Made by a program: the position numbers and the translations under genes. DNA of 41,592 nucleotides from Rhizobiaceae bacterium (GTDB lineage: Bacteria > Pseudomonadota > Alphaproteobacteria > Rhizobiales > Rhizobiaceae), in assembly GCA_027483885.1 (NCBI GenBank), contig JAIXTO010000133.1, forward strand, positions 1 to 41,592, given 5' to 3'. Positions 7,721 to 19,052 of this stretch are shown in pieces. The notes below the pieces were generated by a model, which was given only the letters and a program-made list of their open reading frames with translations, was not told the DNA's origin and made no database searches. Within the stretch, counting starts at the first letter, position 1, and every line of letters starts with the position of its first letter.

Positions 7721-9120
7721 CGGCAGACGACAACAAGAAGAAACGACAGAAGCCCTCCACGCCACGCCCGAGCGAAGACGGAGCGCCACGACATCCGGTG
7801 TTTTCTGACAAGCCGGGCCTTGATGTGCGCATCGCCGCCTCCAAGATCCTCGCCGCCGTCATCGACAAGAAGACGCCGCTCGATGGCATGCTGGATGCGG
7901 GCCACGGCAACCCGGCCTACAGGGCCTTGAGCGATGCGGACCGCTCGCTGCTGCGCGCTATTCTCAACACCACGCTTCGCCATCTGCCGCGCATCGAAAA
8001 GAGCCTGTCGATGATGCTCGACAAGCCGCTGCCGGAGGGCGCGCGCGCGCTCCAGCACGTTCTGACGACGGCAGCCGCACAGATCCTTTATCTCGACATT
8101 CCCTCGCATGCCGCCGTCGACCTCGCCGTCGAGCAGGCGCATCGCGATCCGCGCAACCGGCGTTTTGCCAAGCTGGTGAACGCTCTTTTGCGCCGCATGG
8201 TGCGCGAGCGCGACGAAATCCTGGCGGCAAGCGAGGCTATCTCGCCGGTACCCGGCTGGTTTTATGCCCGTCTGGTCAAATCCTATGGCGAGGCCGAGGC
8301 ACGGCGCATTGCTGAGGCGCAACTGACACCGGCGCCGATCGATCTCACCGTCAAGGCCGACGCGAAAACCTGGGCCGAGCGCCTCAACGCCCGCCTGCTG
8401 CCGACCGGCAGCCTGCGGCTTGCCGCTTTCGACGGCGGGATTCCCGCTGTCGATGGTTTCGAGGATGGCGCCTGGTGGGTGCAGGATGCTGCAGCCAGCA
8501 TTCCCGCCCAGTTGTTCGGCCCGATTTCGGGCAAGCGCATTGCCGATCTCTGTGCTGCCCCCGGCGGCAAGACGGCGCAGCTCTGCGCTCTCGGGGCGGA
8601 GGTCATTGCGGTCGAAATGTCGGGCAACCGGGCGCTGCGTCTCACCGAAAACCTGTCGCGTCTCAATCTGTCCGCCGAGATCGTTCAGGCAAACCTCTTC
8701 GACTACAAGCCGGAAGAGCTTCTGGATGGCGTGCTGCTCGATGCCCCCTGCTCGTCTACCGGCACCACCCGCCGGCACCCGGACGTGCTCTGGACCAAGG
8801 ATGCCAAGGACATCGAAAAGCTGGCGGAACTGCAGGGCCGCATGCTGCGCCATGCCCTGACGCTGGTAAAACCGGGCGGGCTCGTGGTGTTTTCCAACTG
8901 CTCGCTCGATCCGCTCGAAGGCGAGCAGCTGGTGGCGCAATTGCTGCGCGACGATGCCTCCGTCAAGCGCGTGCCGATCCGGCGCGAGGACTGGCCGGGG
9001 CTGGAAGATGCGATCAATCCGCTTGGCGAATTCCGCACGACGCCTGCCATGATCTTGCCGAGCGAAGGCCATGCCGGTGGCATGGACGGGTTTTTCGCCT
9101 GCGTTCTGCAGCGCGGGTAA
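7717..9120 (+). CDS. rsmB: RsmB-family 16S rRNA cytosine-5 methyltransferase
   Basis: 467 residues. Residues ~35-170 form a NusB-like RNA-binding domain, followed by a Rossmann methyltransferase domain. SAM-binding motif [10 protein letters not shown] at 277-286; motif [10 protein letters not shown] with Cys345; catalytic motif VI SNCSLDP with Cys395. The two-cysteine arrangement is that of m5C RNA methyltransferases; RsmB modifies C967 of 16S rRNA. The TTG at 7717 is the only upstream start giving the full basic N-terminus and has AAGG about 10 bases before it; an internal GTG at 7798 is an alternative that would remove 27 disordered residues. Overlaps htpX by 4 bases. Confidence 0.9.
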   Translation: MTADDNKKKRQKPSTPRPSEDGAPRHPVFSDKPGLDVRIAASKILAAVIDKKTPLDGMLDAGHGNPAYRALSDADRSLLRAILNTTLRHLPRIEKSLSMMLDKPLPEGARALQHVLTTAAAQILYLDIPSHAAVDLAVEQAHRDPRNRRFAKLVNALLRRMVRERDEILAASEAISPVPGWFYARLVKSYGEAEARRIAEAQLTPAPIDLTVKADAKTWAERLNARLLPTGSLRLAAFDGGIPAVDGFEDGAWWVQDAAASIPAQLFGPISGKRIADLCAAPGGKTAQLCALGAEVIAVEMSGNRALRLTENLSRLNLSAEIVQANLFDYKPEELLDGVLLDAPCSSTGTTRRHPDVLWTKDAKDIEKLAELQGRMLRHALTLVKPGGLVVFSNCSLDPLEGEQLVAQLLRDDASVKRVPIRREDWPGLEDAINPLGEFRTTPAMILPSEGHAGGMDGFFACVLQRG

Positions 9121-9227
9121 GGATTTATTCACCATAAGCGCGCACATTCGGGACTTGTAATGGACTGCGGCCGTTTCAGGAGAAGCGGCAGGCGGGAGGG
9201 GTCCATCAGGGATTTCCGGATTTGACG

Positions 9228-10913
9228 ATGCTCATGGCAGAGCGCCGACACCATGTTGCTCTCTGGACGACGGAGGCCCGTAGGCGCCTCTGCCGACGCA
9301 TGACCACGCTTGGCATGGCGCGCTGCCGCGTGCTGCTCGACGTGCCGGACCGGCTGGTGGTGGCACCCACCGACCTGCGCTCGATCGATCCCTATATGGC
9401 CGAGGAAATCATGGAAGGGCGCTTTGCGCTGGCTGGAAAGCTGCTGGAGGCCGGCGACATCTCGCCTTTCCTGATGCAGCTTCCCTCGCGCGCCTTTGCC
9501 GATCGCCTGCATTCCTTCGCCTTCCTGCGGCATATGCGGGCGATCCGCACGCCCCAGGCGCGCACGCGCGCCCGCAACCTCGTCTCGTCCTGGATGAACC
9601 TGCACAACCGCAAAATCTCCGGCATTGCCTGGGAACCGCAGGTGGCAACCGAACGGATGATTGCCTTTCTCTGTCATTCGCCGGTCGTGCTGCAGGGGGC
9701 TGAAAGCGGCTTTTACCGGCGCTTCATGAAAAGCCTTGCCGTCCACCGCCGTTACCTCAGCAAGGTGGCCGGCTGCCTTGGAGACAGCGAAACACGGCTG
9801 CGCATCCATATCGCGCTGGCCATGGCCTCGCTTGCCATTCCCTCGACAGACAAGGCCATCCGCCGCGAAGGCCACAAACTCGACCGGGAGCTTGAGCGCC
9901 AGATCCTTGCCGATGGCGGGCACGCCTCGCGAAATCCGCGTGCGGCACTCGAACTGCTGCTCGACCTCTTGCCGCTGCGCCAGACCTATATCAATCTTGG
10001 CCAGGACGTGCCGGGCAAGCTCATCCCGACGATCGACCGGATCTTTCCGGCGCTGCGTTTCTTTCGTCACCAGGACGGCGATCTTGCCCTGTTTAATGGC
10101 GCAAGCGCCACGCCCGCCACCGAGCTGATGTCGGTGCTGCGTTATGACGAAACCGGCGGAAAGCCGTTCAAGGCCCTGCCCCACAGCCAGTATCACCGCC
10201 TGACCGCCGGAGAGACAACCCTTCTCATCGATGCGGGAAAGCCGACCTCGCCGGAACTGTCGCGGTCGGCTCATGCCGGTTGCCTGTCGTTTGAGATGTC
10301 GGCCGGGCGCAACCGTTTCATCGTCAATGCCGGGGCGCCAAAATTTTCGGGCCGCGATTTTCGTCTGCTGTCGCGCTCGACGGCGGCTCATTCCACTGCA
10401 ACGCTTGGCGAAACCTCCTCGGCGCGCATCCTCACCTCAAGCTTCCTCGGGCCGATGATGATGGATGGGCTGGAGACCGTGGAGGCACGGCGCTGGGACG
10501 ATGCCTATGGCAATGACTGGGTGAAGGCCTCCCATGATGGGTATCTGAAAAACTTCGGTTATATCCACCAGCGCGAAATCGGCCTTGCGGCGAAGGGCAA
10601 CAAGATCAAGGGGCACGATCACTTTTTCATGCCCGAGGGCGCGGGCGGCAAGGCCGGTCGTTCCGTACCGGGCACGCTGCGCTTCCACGTGCATCCCGCC
10701 ATCCTCCTGCAGAGGCTGCAGGCCGATACGATCCGCATGGCAGCCCCCGATGGAGAAACCTGGCTGTTTTCCGTGCCCGGCCAGACGGTCGCCATCGAGG
10801 AAGACGTGTTCTTCGCCGATGTCTCGGGTATACGGGGCAGCCATCAGCTGGTCATCGAGTTTTCTCTGCCGGACACCTGCGACCTACGCTGGATGCTGAA
10901 GCAGCAGGTTTGA
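9228..10913 (+). CDS. Heparinase II/III family protein
   Basis: About 561 residues. The ATG at 9228 is chosen; TTG 9222 and ATG 9234 are in frame and equally possible, as the Shine-Dalgarno is weak. The N-terminal ~300 residues are alpha-helical (toroid-like) and the C-terminal part is beta-rich, containing the heparinase II/III block around residues 330-400 (HAGCLSFEMSAGRNRFIVNAG and SRSTAAHSTATLGE) . No signal peptide is seen, which is unusual for a secreted polysaccharide lyase but typical of this rhizobial subgroup lying between rsmB and purH. The substrate is unknown; a cell-envelope or exopolysaccharide role is only inferred. Confidence 0.85.
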   Translation: MLMAERRHHVALWTTEARRRLCRRMTTLGMARCRVLLDVPDRLVVAPTDLRSIDPYMAEEIMEGRFALAGKLLEAGDISPFLMQLPSRAFADRLHSFAFLRHMRAIRTPQARTRARNLVSSWMNLHNRKISGIAWEPQVATERMIAFLCHSPVVLQGAESGFYRRFMKSLAVHRRYLSKVAGCLGDSETRLRIHIALAMASLAIPSTDKAIRREGHKLDRELERQILADGGHASRNPRAALELLLDLLPLRQTYINLGQDVPGKLIPTIDRIFPALRFFRHQDGDLALFNGASATPATELMSVLRYDETGGKPFKALPHSQYHRLTAGETTLLIDAGKPTSPELSRSAHAGCLSFEMSAGRNRFIVNAGAPKFSGRDFRLLSRSTAAHSTATLGETSSARILTSSFLGPMMMDGLETVEARRWDDAYGNDWVKASHDGYLKNFGYIHQREIGLAAKGNKIKGHDHFFMPEGAGGKAGRSVPGTLRFHVHPAILLQRLQADTIRMAAPDGETWLFSVPGQTVAIEEDVFFADVSGIRGSHQLVIEFSLPDTCDLRWMLKQQV

Positions 10914-11042
10914 GCGAAAACGACCGTCTGCGCGCGTCAGGCGGCCGCCAGCCGTTTCCTCCCGCGCCAAGCTGTGCTAACGCGGCCCGGATTGAGGCGC
11001 CCGCCGCAGACGGGGCCAAGTTACCCAGCACGGAGTTCCCCG

Positions 11043-12659
11043 ATGGCCGTCGTTTCCAAGATGATCCCCGCCCCCGACAAAGTGACAATCCGCACGGCGC
11101 TTCTGTCGGTCTCCGACAAGACCGGCATCGTGGAGCTGGCCCGCGCGCTTGCAGACCACGGCGTGAAGCTTCTGTCGACCGGCGGCACCTTCAAGGCGAT
11201 CCGCGAGGCCGGCCTTGATGTTACCGATGTGTCTGATGTCACCGGCTTTCCGGAAATCATGGACGGCCGCGTCAAGACGCTGCATCCGGGCGTTCACGGC
11301 GGGCTTCTCGCCATCCGCGACGATGCCGAGCATGTGAAGGCGATGGAAGAGCACAAGATCGGCGCGATCGATCTTGCCGTCATCAACCTTTATCCGTTCG
11401 AAGAAGTCCGGGCTGCCGGCGGCGACTATCCGACGACGGTGGAAAACATCGATATCGGCGGCCCGGCGATGATCCGCGCCGCCGCCAAAAACCATGCCTA
11501 TGTGACCATCGTCACCGATCCGCAGGATTATCCGCAGCTGATCGAGGCGATGCGCGTCGACGAGGGCCAGACGGCTTACGCCTTCCGCCAGAAGCTTGCG
11601 GCCCGTGCCTATTCCCGCACGGCCGCCTATGACACGATGATTTCCAACTGGTTTGCCGAAGCGCTCGATATCGAGATGCCGCGCTACCGCACCGTCGGCG
11701 GCATTCTCGCACAGGAAATGCGCTACGGCGAAAACCCGCACCAGTCCGCCGGCTTTTACCTGACCGGCGACAAGCGCCCCGGCGTTTCCACGGCAACCCT
11801 TATCCAGGGCAAGCAGCTTTCCTACAACAATATCAACGACACCGATGCCGCCTATGAGCTGGTGAGCGAATTTCCGGCCGAGATGGGCGCTGCCTGCGCG
11901 ATCATCAAGCACGCAAACCCCTGCGGCGTGGCCATCGGGTCCTCGCTCGTCGATGCCTATGGCCGGGCGCTTGCCTGCGACAGCACCTCTGCCTTCGGCG
12001 GCGTGATCGCACTCAACCAGATGCTGGATGCGGCAACGGCAGAGCAGATCATAAAACTGTTTACCGAAGTCATCATCGCGCCGGATGCCTCGGAAGAAGC
12101 AAAGGCAATCATTGCGAAAAAGCCGAACCTGCGCCTGCTCGTGGCCGGCGGCCTGCCGGATCCGCGCTCGCGGGGCCTCACCGCCAAGACCGTCTCCGGC
12201 GGGCTTCTCGTTCAGACCCGCGACAATGGCATGGTGGAAGATCTCGATCTGCGCGTCGTGACCAAGCGTGCGCCGAGCGAGCAGGAACTGATCGACATGA
12301 AGTTTGCCTTCAAGGTGGCAAAACATGTGAAGTCGAACGCCGTGGTCTATGCCAAGGACGGCCAGACCGCCGGCATTGGCGCCGGCCAGATGAGCCGCGT
12401 CGATTCCGCCCGTATCGCCGCCCTGAAGGCTGAAGAGGCCGCCAAGGTGATGGGCTGGGCGGCACCGATGACGCAAGGCTCCGCCGTTGCTTCCGAAGCC
12501 TTCCTGCCGTTTGCCGATGGTCTTTTGTCGATGATTGCCGCCGGTGCCACCGCCCTCATCCAGCCGGGCGGCTCGATGCGCGACGAAGAGGTGATTGCCG
12601 CCGCCGACGAACATGGCGTTGCCATGGTCTTTACCGGCATGCGCCACTTCCGCCACTGA
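11043..12659 (+). CDS. purH: Bifunctional AICAR formyltransferase / IMP cyclohydrolase
   Basis: 538 residues. The ATG at 11043 has GGAG about 8 bases upstream; the open frame before it is non-conserved. The N-terminal MGS-like domain (residues ~15-165: [25 protein letters not shown]) is the IMP cyclohydrolase, and the rest is AICAR transformylase ([26 protein letters not shown], and the terminal FTGMRHFRH). It catalyses the last two steps of purine synthesis. A 129-base gap separates it from the heparinase gene; a strong terminator follows 31 bases after the stop. No feature looks altered. Confidence 0.98.
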   Translation: MAVVSKMIPAPDKVTIRTALLSVSDKTGIVELARALADHGVKLLSTGGTFKAIREAGLDVTDVSDVTGFPEIMDGRVKTLHPGVHGGLLAIRDDAEHVKAMEEHKIGAIDLAVINLYPFEEVRAAGGDYPTTVENIDIGGPAMIRAAAKNHAYVTIVTDPQDYPQLIEAMRVDEGQTAYAFRQKLAARAYSRTAAYDTMISNWFAEALDIEMPRYRTVGGILAQEMRYGENPHQSAGFYLTGDKRPGVSTATLIQGKQLSYNNINDTDAAYELVSEFPAEMGAACAIIKHANPCGVAIGSSLVDAYGRALACDSTSAFGGVIALNQMLDAATAEQIIKLFTEVIIAPDASEEAKAIIAKKPNLRLLVAGGLPDPRSRGLTAKTVSGGLLVQTRDNGMVEDLDLRVVTKRAPSEQELIDMKFAFKVAKHVKSNAVVYAKDGQTAGIGAGQMSRVDSARIAALKAEEAAKVMGWAAPMTQGSAVASEAFLPFADGLLSMIAAGATALIQPGGSMRDEEVIAAADEHGVAMVFTGMRHFRH

Positions 12660-12689
12660 TTGCGCTCGCACCTCAAACCATCCTGCACG

Positions 12690-12716
12690 ATGCCCGGGTT
12701 ACGCCCGGGCATTTTT
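12690..12716 (+). terminator. Rho-independent terminator of purH
   Basis: TGCCCGGG, loop TTACG, CCCGGGCA, then TTTTT. The 8-bp GC-rich stem plus a flanking A-T pair and the T tract make this a clear terminator in the plus direction; the minus strand lacks a T tract after the stem, so it would not stop the opposing MFS gene efficiently. Confidence 0.9.
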
Positions 12717-12725
12717 CGTTTTGGG

Positions 12726-14120
12726 TCAGCGCTCTTCCGGGCGCTCCACGGCCGGATAACGGGTTCCGATCAGAAGGATAAGGCCCGCCGCCAGAAACAG
12801 GATCAGCATGGCCATGCCAAGCCGCGCCGAGCCTGAGGCATAGGTGACGAGCGAGAAGGAGAGCGTTGCCATAAAGCTGGTGGCGCGGCCTGACAGCGCA
12901 TAGATGCCGAAATAGCGCCCGGCCTCATCCGGATGCACGCTTCTGGACAGGTAGGAGCGCGAGGAGGCCTGGACAGGCCCGAAGGCCATGCCGATGAGCG
13001 CCCCGAAGATCAAATAAACCTTTTCGGCAGAGGTGGCGAACACGCCGCCGGTATCGACAGCCGACAGCGGTACAAGCCCGAACAGGATGTAACCCGGCGC
13101 CGTAGAGATGATGCCGAGCGTTGCGATGAGCAACAGCACAAGGCTGATGATGACGACGGTTTTTGAGCCGGACAGCCTGTCGAGGTGGCCGGCAGCAAGG
13201 CAGCTGAAGATCGCGACGACATTGATGAGAATGCCGAACAGGCCGATTTCGAGCGTCGCCCAGCCGAACATGCCCGCCGCAAAGGCACCGCCGAGGATCA
13301 GAAGACCGTTCACGCCGTCCTGGTACAGCATGCGGGCGATGAGAAAACGTAGGATCGTCCGGCGTCGCGCCACCAGTTCGCCCAGTGTGGCGGAAAGCTC
13401 CCGCACACCGGAGACAACGGCGGTTTTCATCGGTTCGCCACGCTTGGCATCCGGCGTGAAAAAGAACATCGGCAGGATGAAGAGAAGATACCAGCCGGCC
13501 GCCAGTGGTCCTGTGATGCGCGCATCCTCGCCAAGCGCCGGATCGAGCCCGAAGAGCGGCGCCATGCCGAGGATCGTGACCCCCGTCTTCGGATCGGCGG
13601 CCAGAAAACCGACGACGAAGATCAGCACCACCATGCCGCCGAGATAACCCAGCCCCCAGGCGGTGTTGGAGACACGGCCCACCTCGCTTGCCGGCACCAG
13701 CCGCGGCATCATCGAATCATTGAACACGATGGAAAATTCCGCCGCGATCGAGGCAAGGATCATGAAGGTAACCGGCCAGACGAGGGCTGAACCGGGGGCG
13801 GCAAACCAGAGCATCGCAAGCGATGCAATCTTCACCACGGCAAAACAGGCGATCCACGGCTTTCGCGGGCCGGATTGATCGGCAATCGCACCGAGAACCG
13901 GCGACAGAAGCGCGATCACGATGGAGGAAACGGTTGCCATGTTGCTCCACATGGCCTGGGCTGCCACCGGATCCTCTGTCAGGCGGGCGACAAAATAGGG
14001 CCCGAAGACGAAGGTGGTCACCACCGTGAAGAAGGGCTGGGCTGCCCAGTCGAACAGCATCCAGCCCCATATTCCGCGGGACGGCACCTTGGGCACCGTC
14101 CCGGAGTTTTCAAACGTCAC
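12726..14120 (-). CDS. MFS transporter, UMF1/ATG22-like family
   Basis: 464 residues with about twelve hydrophobic segments. [15 protein letters not shown] near the N-terminus is the signature of the UMF1 (ATG22-like) branch of the major facilitator superfamily; other supporting stretches are [28 protein letters not shown] and the late loop [14 protein letters not shown]. The start is GTG at 14120 with GGGAGGAG placed well. It begins 31 bases after the glutamate dehydrogenase stop on the same strand, so cotranscription is likely. Substrate unknown; yeast ATG22 exports amino acids from the vacuole, which would suit its neighbour but is only a hint. Confidence 0.85.
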   Translation of the reverse strand: MTFENSGTVPKVPSRGIWGWMLFDWAAQPFFTVVTTFVFGPYFVARLTEDPVAAQAMWSNMATVSSIVIALLSPVLGAIADQSGPRKPWIACFAVVKIASLAMLWFAAPGSALVWPVTFMILASIAAEFSIVFNDSMMPRLVPASEVGRVSNTAWGLGYLGGMVVLIFVVGFLAADPKTGVTILGMAPLFGLDPALGEDARITGPLAAGWYLLFILPMFFFTPDAKRGEPMKTAVVSGVRELSATLGELVARRRTILRFLIARMLYQDGVNGLLILGGAFAAGMFGWATLEIGLFGILINVVAIFSCLAAGHLDRLSGSKTVVIISLVLLLIATLGIISTAPGYILFGLVPLSAVDTGGVFATSAEKVYLIFGALIGMAFGPVQASSRSYLSRSVHPDEAGRYFGIYALSGRATSFMATLSFSLVTYASGSARLGMAMLILFLAAGLILLIGTRYPAVERPEER

Positions 14121-14151
14121 GGCGCTCCTCCCGTTTCAGAGCGCCATTGGA

Positions 14152-17100
14152 TCACCGAACCCCGGTCTGGGCAAGGTCCGTGAACAGGCTGGCTGCCACC
14201 ATCATCCGGGCCAACGTCGTGTCGCCGCCTTCGCTCAAGGCCATCAACTCGCTGCTGATGCGGTTGAGACGCAGCCGGTCGCTGGCAAGCCAGGCTTCCA
14301 GCGGCTTGTCGTCGGCACCATGGGCCTGGAGCGCAATCGTCACGATATCCCGCCGTGCCGCTGCGATCTGTTGCAGGGCGCGGATAATGGCGAGGTTTTC
14401 ATAATGATCGGCCGTGCCGAACCGTTCGCCCGCCTCCAGGAAACGGTTGACCCGGAACGTGTCGGTGGCGTGGAAGTAAACCTCCGTTGCCCGTGACAGG
14501 GGGGCGCCGCTGCGCTCGGAAATCAGCATGATTTCCGGCACGAGAACCAGGTTGGGCAGAAGATCGAGTTCGCCTGCAAGCGCGGCCGGCACGCCCTCGA
14601 TGGGGGCGGCACCCTCGCCTGCCGCCGTGCTGCGGATGGTGCTGCGCAAGCCGTCGATGCCGGCCCGGATGCGCTTGATGGCATCTTCCACCGGAGCAGC
14701 AACAATGCCGGTCTGCAGGATGAAGATGGTGGCGCCGAAGAAGATCTCGCCGATACGCTCGTAAAGATCGTTCTGCACCTCGCCATCCAGCGTGCCATCC
14801 AGCGCATCGACCGCCGCCCAGAGTTTTGGCAGGTCATAGGCATCGCGGGCGATGAAGGCGGCCTTCACCACGTCCACCTGGGCGCGCCCGCTGATATCAC
14901 TCATCATCTGGGCAAAGCCCGGACCGCCGCGGTTGATCACCTCGTTTGCCAGCATCGTTGCGATGATTTCGCGGTGCAGGCGGTGGTGGGCAATGTCATT
15001 TGCATAAGCCGCCTGCATGGGGCCCGGGAAGTAGGCCGTCAGCACAGCGCCAAAGTAGGGATCATCCGGCAGGTCGCTTGCCACGATCGCATCGAAGAGC
15101 ACGATCTTGGCATAGGAGAGAAGCACGCCCACTTCCGGGCGCGTCAGCGGCTTGCCGGCGGCATAACGTTCGGCAAGTTCTGCGTCATCCGGCAGCGTTT
15201 CCACCTTGCGGTTCAGCTCCCCCTGCCCTTCCAGCGCCGACATCAGCCGCGACAGTTCCTCGCGGTTGCGCACGCCGCGCCGGGTCGTCAGCGAAATGGC
15301 GAGCGATTGCAGGTAGTTGTTGCGCAACACGAGCGCGCCGACATCCGCCGTCATCGAGGCAAGCAGGATATCGCGCTTGTCGCGCGGCAGGCGGCCGTCC
15401 TGCATGGCGGGGCTCAGCGCAATCTTGATATTGACCTCGACGTCGGAGGAATTGACGCCGGCCGAGTTGTCGATGGCATCGGAGTTGCAGCGTCCACCGG
15501 CAAGCGCATAGGCGATGCGGCCCTTCTGGGTGACACCGAGATTGGCACCTTCGCCGATGACTTTTGCGCGCACTTCACCCGCAGTGACGCGGATCGGGTC
15601 ATTGGCGCGGTCGCCGACTTCCGCATCCGTTTCGGACATTGCCTTGATATAGGTGCCGATGCCGCCGAACCACAGGAGATCGACCGGGCTTTTGAGGATT
15701 GCCGTGATGATCTCGAAGGGCGTCGCGACATCCTTGTCGATGCCGATGGCAGCCTTCGCCTCCGGCGTCAGCTTCACCGATTTTTCCGTGCGCGGAATGA
15801 CCATGCCGCCCTTGGAGAGAACCGAACGATCAAGATCCTGCCAGCTGGAGCGCGGCAGGGCAAACATCCGCTCCCGCTCGGCAAAGGTCTTTTCCGTATC
15901 GGGATCCGGGTCGATTACGATGTCGCGGTGGTCAAAGCAGGCAATCAGGCGGATATGCCGCGACAGCAGCATGCCATTGCCGAACACGTCGCCCGACATG
16001 TCGCCGACGCCGGCCACGGTAAACGGCGTAGTCTGGATATCCACGTTCATCTCGCGAAAATGGCGTTTCACCGCTTCCCAGGCGCCGCGGGCGGTAATGC
16101 CCATCTTCTTGTGGTCGTAACCTGCCGAACCGCCGGAGGCAAAGGCGTCGTCCAGCCAGAAGCCGGCCTCCTGCGCCAAGCCGTTTGCCGTATCGGAGAA
16201 GGTTGCTGTGCCCTTGTCGGCGGCGACGACGAAATAGGGATCGTCGCCATCGAGCCGCAGCGTGTCAGCAGGGCCGACGATCTCACCGCCGACGATGTTG
16301 TCGGTGATCGACAGGAGCGTGCGGATGAAGGTCTTGTAGGCGTCGCGGCCGGCATTAAAGAGGGCATCGCGCTGGGCAGGCGACGGCAGCTTTTTCGGGA
16401 AGAAACCGCCCTTGGCGCCAACCGGCACGATCACGGCATTCTTCACCTGCTGGGCCTTCACGAGCCCCAGCACTTCCGTGCGGTAATCCTCACCGCGATC
16501 CGACCAGCGCAACCCACCGCGGGCCACCTTGCCGAAGCGCAGATGGACACCCTCCACTTCCGTGCCATAGACAAAAATTTCGCGGAAGGGTTTTGGCTCC
16601 GGCAGGCCGTCCAGCAGTTTGGGATCGAGCTTGAAGGCAATCATCGGTTTGGGCAGGCCATCGGCACCGGTCTGGAAATAGTTGGTGCGCAATGTCGCAT
16701 CGATGGCGTTGACATAACGGCGCAGCGTGCGGTCGTCATCGAGATTGGGAACCGCCGTCAAGGCCTCCTCGATGGCGGCATGATGGCGGGTGAGCAGCGC
16801 CTCGCGCTCGCTGTCGCCCAGCTTCGGATCGAACCCATCGCTGAACAGGGCAAACAGATCGCGGCTGATCGTCGGATAGCGCACCATCGTATCGGCAATA
16901 TGGGCCTGCGAATAAACGATGCCCGTCTGGCGCAGATAGCGCGCATAGGCCCTGAGCACGGTAACTTCGCGCACGGAGAGCCCGGTCAGGAGAACAAGCC
17001 GGTTGAAGCTGTCATTGTCGGCGGAGCCATCGAAGGCCGAGAGGAAGGCTTCCTCCACCAAAGGCGCCTCGTGCTCCATATCGATCGAGCGATCGTCATG

Positions 17101-18903
17101 AAGCTGAAGCTCCATGTCATGCAGCACGATGCGCGTGCCGCCTTGCGTCAGCATAAGGTCGAAGGTGCGCTCGCTGACCACCTGGAAGCCGAGATTTTCC
17201 AGAAGCGGTACACGCCGCGACAGGGCAAGATGGCCCCCGGCATGGAAGATCTTCAGAGACAGGATGCGCCGCGCGCCGTCCTTGCGCTCGTAAAGCGCAA
17301 TGCGGATCGGCTCTCCCCCGGCGCAGGCGAGGATATCGGGCAGATCGGCAAAGGTCTCCTCGGGCGAAAAAGCCTCCTGGAAGGCGAAACTGGTTTCAAT
17401 GGTCGGGCTGTCGGGTCCGGCAAGTCCGGCAAAACGATCGGCCCACGGGGTCGAGATCTCACGGATCGCCTCTTCCAACTGCGGTTGGGGAATGTGGGGC
17501 GTATTGCCGAGCCTGCGGCCGATGATGAAATGCACCCGCGCATTGCCGCCTTCGGGGAAGGCCGGATAATAGGCGGAAACATGGCCTTCGAAGGTTGCAG
17601 CGAGATAGGCGCCGATTTTCTCGCGCACCACCGAATTGTAGTTTTCGCGCGGCACGTAGACGAGAATGGACACGAAGCGATCGAAATGGTCGATACGGGC
17701 CAGCGCCCGCACGCGCGGCCGCTCGGCCAGTTCCATGATCTGCTCGCAGTAGCGCGCCAGAAGATCCGGATCGATCTGGAACAGGTCGTCACGCGGGTAG
17801 GATTCCAGCGTATTGCGCAGCATGCGGCCGGAATGGCTGAGCGGATCAAAAGCGAAATGCTCCTCCACCCGGGCCGCCTTGGCGCGCAGCAGCGGAATTT
17901 CGCTCACCGAATGGGTATAGGCGGTGCCGGTAAACAGGCCGACGATACGCAGTTCGCCCGTCACCCTGCCCTCGGCATCAAAGCGCTTGACGCCGACATA
18001 ATCCATATAGGCGCGCCGGTGGACAGTGGATTTCACATTGGCTTTGGTGACGATGAGGAAATCCTCGCCCTGCAGAAACTGCAGGATTTCCGGTGTCGTT
18101 GTCACCTGATCCTTACCCTGGCGCAGTACAAGTACATCGGGATCCGAGAGAATGCCGAGGCCTCGTCCCTCGCCGCGCTCCAGCGTCGCCTGAGGGCCGT
18201 CGCCGGAATAGATATATTCACGCATGCCGAGGAAGATGAAATTGCCGTCGCGCAGCCATTTGAAGAAATCGAGCGCCTCGTCCCGTTCCGCCCTGCGGCC
18301 GGTGATGGGCGCCTCCTTCATGTCGCGGCTGGCACCCTTCAGCAGGGACAGCATCGGCTTCCAGTCGGTAATGACGGCATGGACCTTGTCGAGCAGAAGG
18401 CGCAGCCGCGCCGTCAGGTCTGATGCCTGCTCCTCGGTGAGCGGTGCCAGATGAATCTGGATGAGGCTGACATGCTCGCTCGCCGCCTGGCTTCGTTCGT
18501 AGGAATAAAGCCCCGGCGCCTTGCCCGGCTGCACGTCGAGGATCGGATGCACGGCAAGCGTGATATCCCGGAAGGTACTGGTCACCTCGCCCATCACCGA
18601 ATCGAACAGGAAAGGCATGTCGCGGTCGATCACCGTCAGCACCGACACCGGCACGCCATTGGGAGCGACGCCTGTAACCGTTGCAACGGAGATGCGCGCG
18701 GTCTCGCCCGTCCAGGCCTCAAGCTCTCGTCCGGCATATTCGGCAGACGCCGCCAGCATTTCCGGCGAATAGGCGGCAACGTCGTCATTGCTGGCCCGGC
18801 CAAACAGAATATCCGGATCAAGCCTGACGCCGCCGCTTTCCGCCCAGGCCGCGCGGGCCAGTTGGATCTGCTTTTCCCGCTTCGGATTACGCTTGGCAGC
18901 CAT
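14152..18903 (-). CDS. NAD-specific glutamate dehydrogenase, large (180-kDa) class
   Basis: 1583 residues, the normal length for this class. The N-terminal ~700 residues are the ACT-like and helical regulatory modules; the catalytic part begins around residue 730 with MIAFKLDPK, EIFVYG and RGGLRWSDRGEDYRTEVLGL, then IVPVGAKGGFFPKK with the catalytic Lys region, and a nucleotide-binding stretch FKAVADKG-like/GNGMLLS and IGEGANLG. It oxidatively deaminates glutamate to 2-oxoglutarate, feeding carbon from amino acids into the TCA cycle. GGAGG stands 5 bases before the ATG at 18903. Divergent from the pyridoxal kinase gene across 149 bases; followed by the UMF1 transporter. Confidence 0.95.
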   Translation of the reverse strand: MAAKRNPKREKQIQLARAAWAESGGVRLDPDILFGRASNDDVAAYSPEMLAASAEYAGRELEAWTGETARISVATVTGVAPNGVPVSVLTVIDRDMPFLFDSVMGEVTSTFRDITLAVHPILDVQPGKAPGLYSYERSQAASEHVSLIQIHLAPLTEEQASDLTARLRLLLDKVHAVITDWKPMLSLLKGASRDMKEAPITGRRAERDEALDFFKWLRDGNFIFLGMREYIYSGDGPQATLERGEGRGLGILSDPDVLVLRQGKDQVTTTPEILQFLQGEDFLIVTKANVKSTVHRRAYMDYVGVKRFDAEGRVTGELRIVGLFTGTAYTHSVSEIPLLRAKAARVEEHFAFDPLSHSGRMLRNTLESYPRDDLFQIDPDLLARYCEQIMELAERPRVRALARIDHFDRFVSILVYVPRENYNSVVREKIGAYLAATFEGHVSAYYPAFPEGGNARVHFIIGRRLGNTPHIPQPQLEEAIREISTPWADRFAGLAGPDSPTIETSFAFQEAFSPEETFADLPDILACAGGEPIRIALYERKDGARRILSLKIFHAGGHLALSRRVPLLENLGFQVVSERTFDLMLTQGGTRIVLHDMELQLHDDRSIDMEHEAPLVEEAFLSAFDGSADNDSFNRLVLLTGLSVREVTVLRAYARYLRQTGIVYSQAHIADTMVRYPTISRDLFALFSDGFDPKLGDSEREALLTRHHAAIEEALTAVPNLDDDRTLRRYVNAIDATLRTNYFQTGADGLPKPMIAFKLDPKLLDGLPEPKPFREIFVYGTEVEGVHLRFGKVARGGLRWSDRGEDYRTEVLGLVKAQQVKNAVIVPVGAKGGFFPKKLPSPAQRDALFNAGRDAYKTFIRTLLSITDNIVGGEIVGPADTLRLDGDDPYFVVAADKGTATFSDTANGLAQEAGFWLDDAFASGGSAGYDHKKMGITARGAWEAVKRHFREMNVDIQTTPFTVAGVGDMSGDVFGNGMLLSRHIRLIACFDHRDIVIDPDPDTEKTFAERERMFALPRSSWQDLDRSVLSKGGMVIPRTEKSVKLTPEAKAAIGIDKDVATPFEIITAILKSPVDLLWFGGIGTYIKAMSETDAEVGDRANDPIRVTAGEVRAKVIGEGANLGVTQKGRIAYALAGGRCNSDAIDNSAGVNSSDVEVNIKIALSPAMQDGRLPRDKRDILLASMTADVGALVLRNNYLQSLAISLTTRRGVRNREELSRLMSALEGQGELNRKVETLPDDAELAERYAAGKPLTRPEVGVLLSYAKIVLFDAIVASDLPDDPYFGAVLTAYFPGPMQAAYANDIAHHRLHREIIATMLANEVINRGGPGFAQMMSDISGRAQVDVVKAAFIARDAYDLPKLWAAVDALDGTLDGEVQNDLYERIGEIFFGATIFILQTGIVAAPVEDAIKRIRAGIDGLRSTIRSTAAGEGAAPIEGVPAALAGELDLLPNLVLVPEIMLISERSGAPLSRATEVYFHATDTFRVNRFLEAGERFGTADHYENLAIIRALQQIAAARRDIVTIALQAHGADDKPLEAWLASDRLRLNRISSELMALSEGGDTTLARMMVAASLFTDLAQTGVR

Positions 18904-19052
18904 GCTTTCCTCCCTTTGCTTCGTTATGAGCTATTCAACCGATGTTTGAGGCATTAAGGCAGCTCTGGAACAGGTTCTCGCATAGTTTTATGAGTTTTAT
19001 TGACACCAGACCGTGAAAAATCGACCCAATCGTTGAAAACAGGCTTTTCCTT

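Noticed and set aside
7024..9147. 707-codon minus-strand frame across htpX and rsmB
   Set aside because: It runs antisense across two well-supported genes and has no motif.
10977..12671. 564-codon minus-strand frame opposite purH
   Set aside because: Antisense shadow; PurH on the plus strand is complete and has a terminator.
14974..18423. 1149-codon plus-strand open frame opposite glutamate dehydrogenase
   Set aside because: Antisense shadow in high-GC coding DNA: low-complexity, His/Arg/Gly-rich product with no motif, while the minus strand encodes a full family-length enzyme.
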